Notes: generated by a model not told the origin, from the letters alone. Counted from the first letter of the stretch, positions 8,626 to 18,315 are shown. The stretch: DNA of 64,000 nucleotides from Blautia pseudococcoides (GCF_001689125.2 NZ_CP015405.2:4986501-5050500); one strand, 5' to 3'. A program made the numbers and translations.

Positions 8626-8884
8626 AAAAATCACCTCAGTTTCGACATTTTTCTTACCTTTTCATTACATCATAAAATTTAAAAGAAATTGCAGGCTCAA
8701 TTTAAAAGAAATTCTAAAGAAAACCTTTCGATTCATTAAGAATCAAAAGACTGTCTATAGCTGCGCAGTGACAAAAATTCTACATCCAATGTATTTTTTA
8801 TGAATAATTATGCCGCGGTACTTGCGTAAAGCAGGCAAAACGAATATAATTCACAGTAGAATAAAACGGACAAGGAGAACATAT
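8626..8884. promoter_or_regulatory. Divergent regulatory region dltA / fructokinase
   Basis: AT-rich intergenic stretch. A 15-base direct repeat AATTTAAAAGAAATT occurs at 8676-8690 and 8699-8713 (23-base period, about two helical turns), close upstream of dltA. An imperfect palindrome CTTTCGATTC / GAATCAAAAG is at 8725-8749. These are candidate regulator sites for the dlt operon; no protein can be assigned. Confidence 0.45.
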
Positions 8885-9853
8885 ATGAATAAGAATTTTG
8901 ATGTTATCGCACTGGGCGAGCTTTTGATCGACTTTACGGAGAACGGTGTGAGCGGACAGGGAAATCCCATCTTCGAGGCAAATCCGGGCGGGGCGCCGTG
9001 TAATGTGCTGGCTATGCTGAATAACCTTGGAAAAACCACATCTTTTCTGGGAGTTGTGGGAAAGGACCAGTTCGGCACATCTCTGAGAAGTACACTGAAC
9101 AGCCTGGGTATTGACACCAGCCATCTGTATGAAAACCAGGAAGTCCACACAACACTGGCATTTGTCCATACGTTTGAGGACGGGGACAGGGACTTTGCGT
9201 TTTACAGAAATCCCGGTGCGGATATGATGCTGAATATTGAGCAGATAGATGAAGCGTACATAAAATCAGCCAGGGCATTCCACTTCGGAACACTGTCCAT
9301 GACCCATGAAGGGGTGCGCAAAGCCACTGCCAAAGCCATTGATGTTGCAAAAGAAGCCGGGCTTCTCATCTCTTTTGACCCCAACCTGCGTCCTCCTCTG
9401 TGGAGCAGCATGGAGCTTGCAAAAGAACAGATCGCCTACGGCCTCTCAAAATGTGATCTGCTGAAAATCTCAGAGGAAGAGCTGGAATTCATGACCGGGA
9501 CCAAGGATGTGAAAGAAGGCGCGCGTATACTGCTTGCTCAGTATCCCAATCTGAAGCTGATGAATGTAACAATGGGAAAAGAGGGCAGCACTGCGTTCCA
9601 TGAGGGCAGAGAAGTATTCCATGCGCCGTTTTTACAGGAGAATACAATTGAGACGACAGGGGCAGGCGATACCTTCGGCGCATGTGCGCTGAATTATGTG
9701 CTGGAGCACGGAATAGAAGGCCTTACAGAGAAACAGCTCTATGAAATGCTGGAATTCTCCAATGGTGCATCCTCTCTTATCACTACAAAGAAGGGCGCCC
9801 TCCGCGTTATGCCTAAAAAAGAAGAGGTATTGGCGTTTATCGCTGGAAAATAG
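8885..9853 (+). CDS. PfkB-family carbohydrate kinase, probably fructokinase
   Basis: Sugar kinase of 322 residues. It has the ribokinase-family N-terminal GELLIDF and NPGGAPCNVLAML, and the C-terminal signature TTGAGDTFGACA with the catalytic Asp. Start is the ATG at 8885 with AAGGAGA just upstream; an upstream ATG at 8810 lacks a ribosome binding site. Length and motifs are typical of bacterial fructokinases, but the substrate is not provable from sequence alone. It appears monocistronic. Confidence 0.85.
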   Translation: MNKNFDVIALGELLIDFTENGVSGQGNPIFEANPGGAPCNVLAMLNNLGKTTSFLGVVGKDQFGTSLRSTLNSLGIDTSHLYENQEVHTTLAFVHTFEDGDRDFAFYRNPGADMMLNIEQIDEAYIKSARAFHFGTLSMTHEGVRKATAKAIDVAKEAGLLISFDPNLRPPLWSSMELAKEQIAYGLSKCDLLKISEEELEFMTGTKDVKEGARILLAQYPNLKLMNVTMGKEGSTAFHEGREVFHAPFLQENTIETTGAGDTFGACALNYVLEHGIEGLTEKQLYEMLEFSNGASSLITTKKGALRVMPKKEEVLAFIAGK

Positions 9854-9900
9854 AGTAAAATTGTCGAAATATTGTTGTGAATCTTTAATATAATACAGCA

Positions 9901-9929
9901 TTGACAGTAATCGGAAATTGTGATAAATT
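9901..9929 (+). promoter_or_regulatory. Probable fhs promoter
   Basis: TTGACA (9901-9906) and TAAATT (9924-9929) are separated by 17 bases and lie just upstream of the riboswitch. Confidence 0.5.
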
Positions 9930-9952
9930 ATAGACATAACAAAATAATAGTT

Positions 9953-10068
9953 TTGATTTCTGACGGATTACAATGTGGAGCACCACAGTGAAGTCAAAAT
10001 GTAAGTGAGAGCCGACCGTCTGGGCAACGTTTGTAATTGTGTAATTGACAAATGTTGCCCTTTTTTTT
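9953..10068 (+). ncRNA. ZTP (pfl) riboswitch with intrinsic terminator
   Basis: The leader of fhs shows the pfl layout. P1 pairs TTTTGA (9953-9958) with TCAAAA (9994-9999), and an inner hairpin is TGTGG-AGCA-CCACA. The conserved 3' block CCGACCGTCTGGGCAAC is present. GACGG (9962-9966) can pair with CCGTC (10016-10020) as the pseudoknot. The expression platform is explicit: 10022-10034 pairs with 10048-10060 and is followed by eight T. The terminator shares the GGGCAAC bases with the aptamer, so ligand binding should block termination. ZTP signals 10-formyl-THF shortage, fitting control of fhs. Confidence 0.85.
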
Positions 10069-10145
10069 CAAAGAGGTTCATACACAGACCGTGGTGGCAT
10101 GCACGCAGAAGACAAAGCTATTGCTATGAAAAGGAGGGTATTAAC

Positions 10146-11831
10146 ATGGGATTCAAATCAGACATCGAAATCGCACAGGAGTGCACAATGGAGCAAATTA
10201 CAAAGATTGCAGAAAAAGCAGGTATTGATGACAAATATCTGGAGCAGTACGGTAAGTACAAAGCTAAAATTGACTACAATCTGTTAAAAGAATCTGATAA
10301 ACCGAACGGAAAACTGGTTCTGGTTACAGCTATCAACCCGACACCTGCCGGTGAAGGAAAGACCACAACAACAGTAGGTCTGGCTGACGGCCTTCAGAAA
10401 TTAGGAAAAAATGTAATGGTAGCGCTCCGTGAACCATCCCTGGGACCGGTATTCGGTGTAAAAGGTGGTGCCGCAGGCGGCGGATATGCACAGGTAGTTC
10501 CAATGGAAGATATCAACCTGCATTTCACAGGTGATTTCCATGCGATCGGTGCAGCCAACAATCTGCTGGCAGCAATGCTGGATAATCACATTTATCAGGG
10601 CAACGACCTGAACATTGACCCAAGAAAGATTACCTGGAGAAGATGCGTGGACATGAATGACCGCCAGCTTCGTTTTGTAGTTGATGGACTTGGCGGAAAG
10701 ACTAACGGCTGTCCGAGGGAAGACGGATACGATATCACAGTTGCTTCCGAGATCATGGCTGTTCTGTGTCTGGCAAAAGACATTACAGACCTGAAGGAGA
10801 GACTGGGAAGAATCATCGTTGGTTATACATATGGCAAGGTTTCCGAGCAGAAACCAGTTACAGCCCATGACTTACATGCAGAAGGGGCTATGTGTGCACT
10901 GCTGAAAGATGCCCTGAAACCAAACCTGGTTCAGACTCTGGAGCATGTACCTGCAATCGTTCACGGCGGACCATTCGCTAATATCGCTCATGGATGTAAC
11001 TCTGTGATCGCTACCAAGATGGCACTGAAATTAGGTGACTATGCTATCACAGAAGCCGGATTCGGCGCTGACTTAGGTGCAGAGAAATTCCTGGATATCA
11101 AGTGCCGTATGGCTGGCCTGACACCGAGCGCAGTTGTTATCGTAGCGACTGTACGTGCCCTGAAATACAACGGCGGCGTACCGAAAGCAGACTTAAATAA
11201 CGAGAATCTGGAAGCTCTGGAGAAAGGTCTCCCGAACTTACTGAAACACGTAAGCAATATCACAAACGTTTACAAACTTCCGTGTGTTGTTGCGATCAAC
11301 GCATTCCCCACAGATACCAAGGCAGAGCTTGACCTGGTAGAATCAAAATGTAAAGAACTGGGCGTAAATGTTGCACTTTCCGAAGTTTGGGCAAAAGGCG
11401 GCGAAGGCGGCGTTGCACTGGCTAAAGAAGTGGTACGTCTTGTGGAAGAGAAGAATGACTTTACATTCTCCTATGAGCTGGAAGGAAGCATTGAGGACAA
11501 ATTAAACCAGATCGTTCAGAAGATTTACGGCGGCAAAAAAGCGGTTCTGACAGCAAATGCTCAGAAACAGGCTGCTCAGCTGGAAGCTCTTGGATATGGA
11601 AACTGCCCGATCTGTGTGGCTAAGACACAGTACAGCCTGACAGATGACCAGACAAAACTGGGCGCACCGAAAGACTTTGAAGTAACAGTTCGTAACCTGA
11701 AGATTTCCGCAGGTGCAGGCTTCATTGTTGCTCTTACCGGTGAGATCATGACCATGCCAGGTCTGCCGAAAGTTCCGGCTGCAGAGAGAATTGATGTTGA
11801 TGAGACAGGAAAGATCTCCGGTCTGTTCTAA
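10146..11831 (+). CDS. fhs: Formate--tetrahydrofolate ligase
   Basis: Cytoplasmic enzyme that makes 10-formyl-THF from formate, THF and ATP, used in purine synthesis and in the methyl branch of the Wood-Ljungdahl pathway. 561 residues, the family size. The P-loop [14 protein letters not shown] lies near residues 63-76, with [18 protein letters not shown] and HFTGDFHAI following. Start is the ATG at 10146 behind AAGGAGG; the longer frame reaching 10005 runs through the riboswitch and is not a protein. The next gene encodes a formate-type channel, consistent with formate handling. Confidence 0.97.
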   Translation: MGFKSDIEIAQECTMEQITKIAEKAGIDDKYLEQYGKYKAKIDYNLLKESDKPNGKLVLVTAINPTPAGEGKTTTTVGLADGLQKLGKNVMVALREPSLGPVFGVKGGAAGGGYAQVVPMEDINLHFTGDFHAIGAANNLLAAMLDNHIYQGNDLNIDPRKITWRRCVDMNDRQLRFVVDGLGGKTNGCPREDGYDITVASEIMAVLCLAKDITDLKERLGRIIVGYTYGKVSEQKPVTAHDLHAEGAMCALLKDALKPNLVQTLEHVPAIVHGGPFANIAHGCNSVIATKMALKLGDYAITEAGFGADLGAEKFLDIKCRMAGLTPSAVVIVATVRALKYNGGVPKADLNNENLEALEKGLPNLLKHVSNITNVYKLPCVVAINAFPTDTKAELDLVESKCKELGVNVALSEVWAKGGEGGVALAKEVVRLVEEKNDFTFSYELEGSIEDKLNQIVQKIYGGKKAVLTANAQKQAAQLEALGYGNCPICVAKTQYSLTDDQTKLGAPKDFEVTVRNLKISAGAGFIVALTGEIMTMPGLPKVPAAERIDVDETGKISGLF

Positions 11832-11863
11832 TAAAATTCCATATTGAAAACTGAATAAAGATG

Positions 11864-11897
11864 AAATCAGGTACGGTTAAAGCCGTACCTGAATTTT
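11864..11897 (+). terminator. Hairpin after fhs
   Basis: TCAGGTACGG (11867-11876) pairs with CCGTACCTGA (11883-11892), flanked by AAA and followed by ATTTTG. It could terminate or attenuate transcription into the downstream channel gene. Confidence 0.6.
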
Positions 11898-11934
11898 GTA
11901 TGCATACGTTAGCGTAAGAAGCGGGGGAAAATAT

Positions 11935-12714
11935 ATGTATTTTGATGAATTCAGTGCAGTCTGTAATGCGGCGAAAGGTAAGATAAACTTCATGGAGAAC
12001 AATACCTTTGGTTTTATGGTATCCTCCATCACTGCAGGGCTTTTCATTGCCTTCGGAAGTTTTGTAACGTTTACTCTGGGAACACCATTGAACGCAGCGG
12101 GTTCCCCAATGCTGAAAGCAGTGCAGGCCTTTGCGTTTGCGGCAGCATTGAGCCTTGTTATTATGGCGGGTGCCGAGCTGTTTACAGGCAACAATATGGT
12201 TCTTGGAAGTGCATCCTTCAGTGGATGTGTACCCTGGGGCAAGACAGTCAAGGCATGGATCTTATGTTATATCGGAAACTTTATCGGTTCCCTGTTAGGT
12301 GTTGTTGGCTTCCAGCTTACCGGAGTACCAAAAGGAGATATAGGAGCTTATTTTGCACAGGTAGCTGCCACAAAGATGTCTCTGACACCCGTACAGCTTC
12401 TGGTAAGGGGAATCTTCTGTAATATTCTGGTATGTCTTGCCGTATGGTGCGCATTAAAGATGAAATCCGAGTCAGGAAAGCTGATCATGGTATTCTGGTG
12501 TATTTTCGTATTTATGATCTGCGGATTTGAGCATAGTATTGCCAATATGAGTATTCTGGCAGTTGGAATCTTAAACGCAGGGGATGCAGCAGTCAGTGTA
12601 GGAGGTTATTTCTATAATCTTTTATTTGTGACCATCGGTAATATGATAGGCGGTGTGTTCTTCGTGGCAGGTCCGTACCATGTTATGACCAAGACAAAAG
12701 CGCTAAATACATAA
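11935..12714 (+). CDS. Formate/nitrite transporter family channel (FocA-like)
   Basis: Integral membrane protein of 259 residues with about six hydrophobic segments. Family hallmarks include AELFTGNNMV, ILCYIGNFIGSLLG, a GFEHSIANM segment carrying the central pore His, and the NMIGGVFFVAGPYH ending. Start is the ATG at 11935 after GGGGGA. Placed directly after fhs, it probably moves formate to feed or relieve the formyl-THF reaction; nitrite or hydrosulfide selectivity cannot be excluded. Confidence 0.9.
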   Translation: MYFDEFSAVCNAAKGKINFMENNTFGFMVSSITAGLFIAFGSFVTFTLGTPLNAAGSPMLKAVQAFAFAAALSLVIMAGAELFTGNNMVLGSASFSGCVPWGKTVKAWILCYIGNFIGSLLGVVGFQLTGVPKGDIGAYFAQVAATKMSLTPVQLLVRGIFCNILVCLAVWCALKMKSESGKLIMVFWCIFVFMICGFEHSIANMSILAVGILNAGDAAVSVGGYFYNLLFVTIGNMIGGVFFVAGPYHVMTKTKALNT

Positions 12715-12717
12715 TAT

Positions 12718-12772
12718 AAAGGGAGCGGTCAGAATCTGTTTGGAAAAAGACAGATTTTGGCCGCCCCTTTTG
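12718..12772 (+). terminator. Intrinsic terminator after the formate channel
   Basis: A long stem pairs AAAGGGAGCGGTCAGAATCTG with CAGATTTTGGCCGCCCCTTT and ends in TTTT. Confidence 0.8.
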
Positions 12773-12811
12773 CATATAATGGAGAGATACCGCAAAAAAC
12801 CAGGAGCTGTT

Positions 12812-14554
12812 ATGCAGGATCAGAAGCTGGAAAATCTTTTGAATCTGGCCCTGGATGCCACACCGCAGGAACGGGAAAAGTCCCTTGTACTGGATGTGGG
12901 GTTTGAGCCGGAAGAGAGAAGGTGGGATTTAATTGTAAAATATTCCGGAAGTCTACAGGGGGCGCTGAACCCGGAGATACAGGCTGTGGAGCTTTTGGGG
13001 GGATTTGCCATACTTTCGGTTCCGGAGAGCCAGATTGACAGTCTTTCGGAATATCCCCAGGTAGAATTTATTGAAATGCCCAAGCGGTTATTTTTCGCGG
13101 TGGAGCAGGGGCGCGCGGCTTCCTGCATTAATCCGGTGCAGAGCGGGTTTTCACCACTGGGACAGCCGCTTTTTGGGGCAGGTGTTCTTGTGGGCTGTGT
13201 GGATTCGGGGGTGGATTATGCCCATCCGGATTTCCGCAATGCAGACGGGAGCAGCCGCATCCTGAGACTGTGGGACCAGACTGTGCCCGGGAATCCCCCA
13301 GCTGGTTATGTCATTGGAACAGAGTATACAAAGGAGCAGATTGATGAGGCGCTTCAGAAACCGACGGCGGCGGAGCGGTATGCAGCGGTCCCAAGCCGTG
13401 ATCTGAGCGGGCATGGCACAGGTGTTCTGGGAATCGCCGCAGGAAACGGCAGGGCTTCCGGGGGGCTTCACAGAGGTGTGGCCTCCGAGAGCCAGATCAT
13501 AGCGGTGAAATTGGGGACGCCGCAGATGGAGGGATTTCCAAGGACCACGGAATTGATGCAGGGGATTGACTACTGCATCCGCCAGTCCATCGCCATGGGA
13601 ATGCCGCTTGCCCTGAATCTGAGCTTTGGCAATAATTATGGTTCCCACAGCGGGGAATCTCTCATAGAGGCATATCTGGACAACGCCTCCAATCTTGGGC
13701 GGACAGTTATATGCGTGGGAACGGGGAATGAAGGAAACAAGGCAGTGCACACCTCAGGGACCCTCCGGCAGGGGGAAAGCCAGGCGGCGTCGTTTCAGAT
13801 CGGCGCTTATGAGACTGGGATGAATATACAGATCTGGAAGCAGTATGTGGACCAGATGGATATTTCCCTTCAGCATCCTAACGGTCAGGTGGCCGGGCCG
13901 TTTCAGGAAATACTGGGGCCTCAGCGCTTTAATCTGGGAACCACCCAGATTTTGATCTATTATGGGAAACCTAGTCCGTTCAGTCTGTCCCAGGAGATTT
14001 TCATTGACTTTATCCCCCAGAATACTTACATTGACAGCGGCGTGTGGAAAATCAACCTGATACCGGGGAGGATTGTGGACGGCAGATACAATTTGTGGAT
14101 GCCGGGAGGCGCGGCATTGAATGAAGGTACGCGTTTCCTGTTTCCCGTGCCGGAGATAACGCTTACCATCCCCTCCACAGCCGCAAGGGTGATCTCGGTT
14201 GGGGCATATAATTCCAGATACCAGGCTTACGCTGATTTTTCAGGGCGGGGTTTTACCAGGATCACCAATATGGTAAAACCTGATATCGCTGCCCCGGGTG
14301 TGGATATTACAACAGCAGCGCCAAACGGGGGGTATACCTCCAGAACCGGCACCTCATTTGCGGCGCCTTTTGTCACCGGTTCGGCGGCTCTGCTGATGGA
14401 ATGGGGGATCGTCAGAGGAAATGATCCGTTTCTTTACGGGGAAAAAGTGAAGGCATATCTGCGAAGGGGGGCACGCCATCTCCTGGGAGGGCCTTATCCC
14501 AATAACCAGACGGGGTATGGAGCCTTATGTCTCAGGGATAGTTTCCCTGTGTGA
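12812..14554 (+). CDS. S8 family subtilisin-like peptidase (Csp-like)
   Basis: Serine protease of 580 residues with an intact triad: Asp in GCVDSGVDYAHPDF (near 131), His in LSGHGTGVLG (near 200) and Ser in GTSFAAPFVTG (near 514). The N-terminal about 100 residues form a prodomain-like region without a signal peptide. A large insertion separates His and Ser, with the jelly-roll-like stretch typical of Csp proteases that activate spore germination in clostridia. The start is the ATG at 12812 with AGGAG upstream; an earlier in-frame ATG at 12740 lies inside the preceding terminator. No Csp partner or SleC-like substrate is nearby, so a germination role is only an inference. Confidence 0.88.
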   Translation: MQDQKLENLLNLALDATPQEREKSLVLDVGFEPEERRWDLIVKYSGSLQGALNPEIQAVELLGGFAILSVPESQIDSLSEYPQVEFIEMPKRLFFAVEQGRAASCINPVQSGFSPLGQPLFGAGVLVGCVDSGVDYAHPDFRNADGSSRILRLWDQTVPGNPPAGYVIGTEYTKEQIDEALQKPTAAERYAAVPSRDLSGHGTGVLGIAAGNGRASGGLHRGVASESQIIAVKLGTPQMEGFPRTTELMQGIDYCIRQSIAMGMPLALNLSFGNNYGSHSGESLIEAYLDNASNLGRTVICVGTGNEGNKAVHTSGTLRQGESQAASFQIGAYETGMNIQIWKQYVDQMDISLQHPNGQVAGPFQEILGPQRFNLGTTQILIYYGKPSPFSLSQEIFIDFIPQNTYIDSGVWKINLIPGRIVDGRYNLWMPGGAALNEGTRFLFPVPEITLTIPSTAARVISVGAYNSRYQAYADFSGRGFTRITNMVKPDIAAPGVDITTAAPNGGYTSRTGTSFAAPFVTGSAALLMEWGIVRGNDPFLYGEKVKAYLRRGARHLLGGPYPNNQTGYGALCLRDSFPV

Positions 14555-14560
14555 AAGTTT

Positions 14561-14600
14561 ATAAAACAGGACATTGCCAAAAGCAGTGTCCTGTTTTATA
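14561..14600. terminator. Terminator after the S8 peptidase
   Basis: ATAAAACAGGACATTGC (14561-14577) pairs with GCAGTGTCCTGTTTTAT (14583-14599), with one wobble. The A/T-rich ends could serve both strands. Confidence 0.75.
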
Positions 14601-14614
14601 CTGTGATTGTAACT

Positions 14615-14653
14615 ACGGTCAGCGCAGTAAATGCGCAGATCTACGGAATAGTT
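14615..14653. repeat. Short interspersed repeat, copy 1
   Basis: A 39-base stretch centred on ATGCGCAGATCTAC matches 20278-20316 at 33 of 39 positions in the same orientation. Both copies are intergenic. Confidence 0.55.
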
Positions 14654-14713
14654 GTCTGAGATTATACGAAAACCCAGAATAGACACGAGAAAGAAAAGGA
14701 GAGACAAAAAGAG

Positions 14714-16447
14714 ATGAGAAATACACTGAAAAAACTGGTCAGCTATTATAAGCCCTATAAGGGTTTGTTTTTTTCTGACCTGTTTTTTGCGATTTTAGGA
14801 GCGGGGATCACGCTGGTGATTCCTCTGATTGTACGCTATATCACCAGCACAGTGGTGAACCAGCCTGTGCGGGAGGCCACAGAACTGATCATGAAGCTGG
14901 GGATCTTTATGGTTGCCCTTGTGCTGGTGGAGGCATTCTGTAACTATTATATTGCCTATTACGGTCATATTATGGGGGCAAGGATCGAGCGGGATATGCG
15001 CAACGAGATATTTGGGCATTACCAGAAGCTCTCTTTTGCATTTTATGATAACCAAAAGGTTGGACATCTTCTGTCCAGAATCACCTCTGATCTGTTTGAC
15101 ATCAGTGAGCTGCTGCACCATGGACCTGAGGATTTGGTGATCTCTATCATTAAATTTATCGGTGCGTTTATTATTCTGATGTTTATTAACACGAAACTGG
15201 CCTTGTCAGCCTTCCTGTTTGTGCCGTTCCTTCTTATCTATGCTTTTATTTATAACAGGAAGATGAAATCAGCATTCAGGGAAAACAGGGCGCGGATCGC
15301 GGATATCAATACCCAGATTGAGGACAGCCTTTCCGGTATCCGTGTGGTGAAATCTTTTGCCAACGAGAAGGAAGAGATGAAGAAATTCCAGAAAGGCAAC
15401 GAGCGCTTTGTGGACTCCAAGAAACGTAGTTATAAATACATGGGAACCTATAACTCCGGCATGGGCGCATTCACTACCCTGATCACCATCACGGTGCTTC
15501 TGGTAGGTGCGTTTTTTATGACTAGAGGGAAAATGCCTGTGGAGGACCTGGTGACCGTGCTTTTGTATATCAATAACTTTACAGATCCTGTGAAAAAGCT
15601 GATCACCTTTACAGAGCAGTTCCAGAACGGATACAGCGGTTACTCCCGGTTCCTGGAGATCATGGCCATCGCGCCGGATATTAAGGACGTACCCCATGCA
15701 GTGGAACTGGGGGATGTGAAGGGAGAGATCGCATTCAGGGATGTCTCTTTCCACTATGAGGAGAGCCAGGAGGAAGTGCTCAGCCATGTGGATCTGACGG
15801 TAAAGGCAGGAGAATATGTGGCTCTTGTGGGAAGTTCCGGTGCGGGAAAAACAACCCTCTGCAGTCTGATCCCCAGGTTTTACGATGTGAGCGGCGGAAG
15901 TGTGTGTCTGGACGGCATGGATGTGAGAAACATTAAGCTGCAGAGTCTGAGAAATCATATTGGTATTGTACAGCAGGATGTATATCTGTTTGCGGGAACG
16001 GTCATGGAGAATATACGTTATGGAAAACCGGATGCAACGGACGAGGAGGTGCTTCGTGCAGCAAGGGCCGCCAATGCGCATGATTTTATTATGGGCCTGG
16101 AGGATGGCTATGACACGGATATCGGACAAAGAGGGGTCAAGCTTTCCGGAGGGCAGAAGCAGAGGCTTTCCATCGCCAGAGTATTCCTGAAGAATCCCCC
16201 GATCCTGATTTTTGATGAAGCCACATCCGCACTGGACAATGAGAGCGAAAAAATCGTACAGCAGTCATTGGAAAGCCTGGCAAAAGACAGGACAACCTTT
16301 GTCATTGCGCACAGATTGTCCACGATCCGTAAGGCAGAGAGGATACTCGTCCTGACTGACGATGGGATTGCAGAGGAGGGGACCCATGAGGAGCTGATGC
16401 AGAGAGAGGGTCTGTACAGCAGCCTCTATAAGCTGTCCTTTGTGTAA
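14714..16447 (+). CDS. ABC transporter, fused permease and ATP-binding protein
   Basis: Half-transporter of 577 residues with a six-helix exporter domain (about 1-320) and a nucleotide-binding domain (about 335-577). Walker A GSSGAGKTT, Q-loop, signature LSGGQKQR, Walker B ILIFDEATSALD and the H-loop VIAHRLS are all present. It resembles MsbA/LmrA-type lipid or drug exporters and would act as a homodimer since no partner is adjacent. Substrate unknown. An AGGAGA box lies 13 bases before the ATG. Confidence 0.92.
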   Translation: MRNTLKKLVSYYKPYKGLFFSDLFFAILGAGITLVIPLIVRYITSTVVNQPVREATELIMKLGIFMVALVLVEAFCNYYIAYYGHIMGARIERDMRNEIFGHYQKLSFAFYDNQKVGHLLSRITSDLFDISELLHHGPEDLVISIIKFIGAFIILMFINTKLALSAFLFVPFLLIYAFIYNRKMKSAFRENRARIADINTQIEDSLSGIRVVKSFANEKEEMKKFQKGNERFVDSKKRSYKYMGTYNSGMGAFTTLITITVLLVGAFFMTRGKMPVEDLVTVLLYINNFTDPVKKLITFTEQFQNGYSGYSRFLEIMAIAPDIKDVPHAVELGDVKGEIAFRDVSFHYEESQEEVLSHVDLTVKAGEYVALVGSSGAGKTTLCSLIPRFYDVSGGSVCLDGMDVRNIKLQSLRNHIGIVQQDVYLFAGTVMENIRYGKPDATDEEVLRAARAANAHDFIMGLEDGYDTDIGQRGVKLSGGQKQRLSIARVFLKNPPILIFDEATSALDNESEKIVQQSLESLAKDRTTFVIAHRLSTIRKAERILVLTDDGIAEEGTHEELMQREGLYSSLYKLSFV

Positions 16448-16480
16448 AAAAATAATTTTTTGATTTAATGTGTTAAAACG

Positions 16481-16510
16481 TTGATTTTGGCGGACGGAAA
16501 ATGGTATAAT
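16481..16510 (+). promoter_or_regulatory. Promoter for the aminotransferase operon
   Basis: TTGATT (16481-16486), an 18-base spacer and a perfect TATAAT (16505-16510), about 45 bases upstream of the start codon. Confidence 0.7.
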
Positions 16511-16556
16511 CGTAGGTATCCGAATAAAAGACTACATAGAAAGGAAGAGTAATGAT

Positions 16557-17747
16557 ATGATAGCAGATAAAATGGTGAATTTGGTAAAAAACAGTTCAGC
16601 TATCCGGGCTATGTTTGAGGAAGGCAAAATTATGGCCGCCAAATACGGTGCTGAGAATGTATATGATTTCAGCCTTGGAAACCCCAATGTCCCGGCGCCG
16701 GCGGAGGTGAAGCAGGCAGTCTATGAGGAGCTGGAGAAAGAAGATCCGGTTGTGCTGCACGGATATATGAACAACAGCGGATACGAGGATGTAAGGGGAG
16801 CTATCGCCGCATCCATTAATAAAAAATTCGGCACTTCTTTTGGAGAACAGAATATCATTATGACGGTAGGTGCGGCAGGAGGATTGAACGTTATCCTGAA
16901 AACCCTGTTGAACCCGGAGGACGAGGTGATCGTCATTGCACCGTATTTTGGTGAGTACAACAGCTATGTCACAAACTATGACGGTAAAATCGTGGTTGTA
17001 AGCCCGAATACAGAGACATTCCAGCCGAACCTGGAAGAACTGGAGCAAAAGATCACTGCCAGAACCAAGGCTGTGATCATCAACTCCCCCAATAACCCCA
17101 CAGGTGTTGTGTACTCTGAGGATACGATCAAGAAGATGGCAGATATCCTCCGCGGAAAAGAAAAAGAGCTGGGAAGCGATATTTATCTCATTTCGGACGA
17201 GCCTTACAGAGAACTGGTTTATGATGGAATTGAGGTTCCGTATTTGACAAAATACTATGAAAATGCTATCATTGGTTATTCCTACAGCAAGTCCTTGTCC
17301 CTTCCGGGTGAGCGTATCGGATATCTGGTGATTCCGGATGAAGTGAGTGAGGCTGAGGATGTAATTGCAGCAGCGAACGTGGCTACCCGTATTCTCGGAT
17401 ATGTCAATGCCCCGTCCCTGATGCAGAAAGTTGTCGCAAAGTGTCTGGATGCCCAAGTAGACGTACCGTTTTATAACCGTAACCGGGAAGCCTTATACAA
17501 TGGACTGAAAGAACTGGGATTTGAGTGCATTAAACCGGAAGGCGCATTCTACCTGTTCGTAAAATCCCCGGTGGAGGACGAGAAGACCTTCTGTGCGGCG
17601 GCGAAGAAGCATAATATCCTGATCGTTCCGGGATCTTCCTTTGCCTGCCCTGGTTATGTGCGGATCGCTTACTGTGTATCCTACGAAACAATCATGAATT
17701 CTATGCCTGGCTTCAAAGCCCTGGCTGAAGAATTCCAGGTAAAGTAA
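16557..17747 (+). CDS. Pyridoxal-phosphate aminotransferase, class I/II
   Basis: Fold-type I aminotransferase of 396 residues, cytoplasmic. Landmarks are NSPNNPTGVVYS, the SDEPYREL block and the PLP lysine K245 in SYSKSLSLPGER with the following Arg. It resembles aspartate or branched-chain/aromatic aminotransferases; the amino donor cannot be read from sequence. GGAAGAG precedes the start. Twelve bases separate it from the next gene, so they are probably co-transcribed. Confidence 0.9.
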   Translation: MIADKMVNLVKNSSAIRAMFEEGKIMAAKYGAENVYDFSLGNPNVPAPAEVKQAVYEELEKEDPVVLHGYMNNSGYEDVRGAIAASINKKFGTSFGEQNIIMTVGAAGGLNVILKTLLNPEDEVIVIAPYFGEYNSYVTNYDGKIVVVSPNTETFQPNLEELEQKITARTKAVIINSPNNPTGVVYSEDTIKKMADILRGKEKELGSDIYLISDEPYRELVYDGIEVPYLTKYYENAIIGYSYSKSLSLPGERIGYLVIPDEVSEAEDVIAAANVATRILGYVNAPSLMQKVVAKCLDAQVDVPFYNRNREALYNGLKELGFECIKPEGAFYLFVKSPVEDEKTFCAAAKKHNILIVPGSSFACPGYVRIAYCVSYETIMNSMPGFKALAEEFQVK

Positions 17748-17759
17748 CAGGAGGTTTTA

Positions 17760-18260
17760 ATGGAATCCGTAGTACATTGGTTTGCTGAAAACATGCCGTC
17801 CTTCCTGACACCGGAAGCAGCCGTCTTTTTGATTTCCATGGTTCCCATACTGGAGCTGAGGGGCGGACTTTTACTGGCAACCGTATTGAAAATTCCCATG
17901 CTTCAGGCTGTCATTGCCTGTATTCTGGGGAATATCATCCCTATCCCGTTCATTCTGCTTTTTATCAGACAGATTTTTAAGTGGCTGAAGAAGACAAAAG
18001 TGTTTCGCCCTCTGATCGAGAAGCTGGAAAAAAGGGCCATGGGAAAGAGTGACAAGATTAAAAAATATGAGTTCTGGGGACTTGTTCTGTTTGTGGGAAT
18101 CCCGCTGCCGGGTACCGGAGCATGGACAGGAGCTTTGATCGCATCCCTTCTGGAAGTGGATTTGAAGAAGTCCGTTCCCGCCATTTTGCTGGGACTCTGT
18201 ATAGCCACGATCATCATGTGCTTTTTGGGATATGGAGCGCTTGGTTCCGTATTACGTTAG
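17760..18260 (+). CDS. Small multidrug export protein family (COG2426-like)
   Basis: Hydrophobic protein of 166 residues with about four membrane segments and the family motif ISMVPILELRGGLL near residue 30, followed by GIPLPGTGAWTGALIAS. A strong ribosome binding site (AGGAGG) lies just before the ATG. The family is named for drug export but experimental evidence is scant, and the ligand is unknown. Second gene after the aminotransferase. Confidence 0.8.
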   Translation: MESVVHWFAENMPSFLTPEAAVFLISMVPILELRGGLLLATVLKIPMLQAVIACILGNIIPIPFILLFIRQIFKWLKKTKVFRPLIEKLEKRAMGKSDKIKKYEFWGLVLFVGIPLPGTGAWTGALIASLLEVDLKKSVPAILLGLCIATIIMCFLGYGALGSVLR

Positions 18261-18271
18261 AATTGAGGTCA

Positions 18272-18315
18272 CCCTGTGGGAAACTGTTGATGCAGTTTCC
18301 GCAGGGAGTTTTTAT
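18272..18315 (+). terminator. Intrinsic terminator
   Basis: CCCTGTGGGAAACTG (18272-18286) pairs with CAGTTTCCGCAGGG (18293-18306), followed by AGTTTTTA. Confidence 0.8.

Noticed and set aside
10005..10145. N-terminal extension of Fhs
   Set aside because: The extension would translate the ZTP riboswitch and terminator; the ATG at 10146 has the ribosome binding site.
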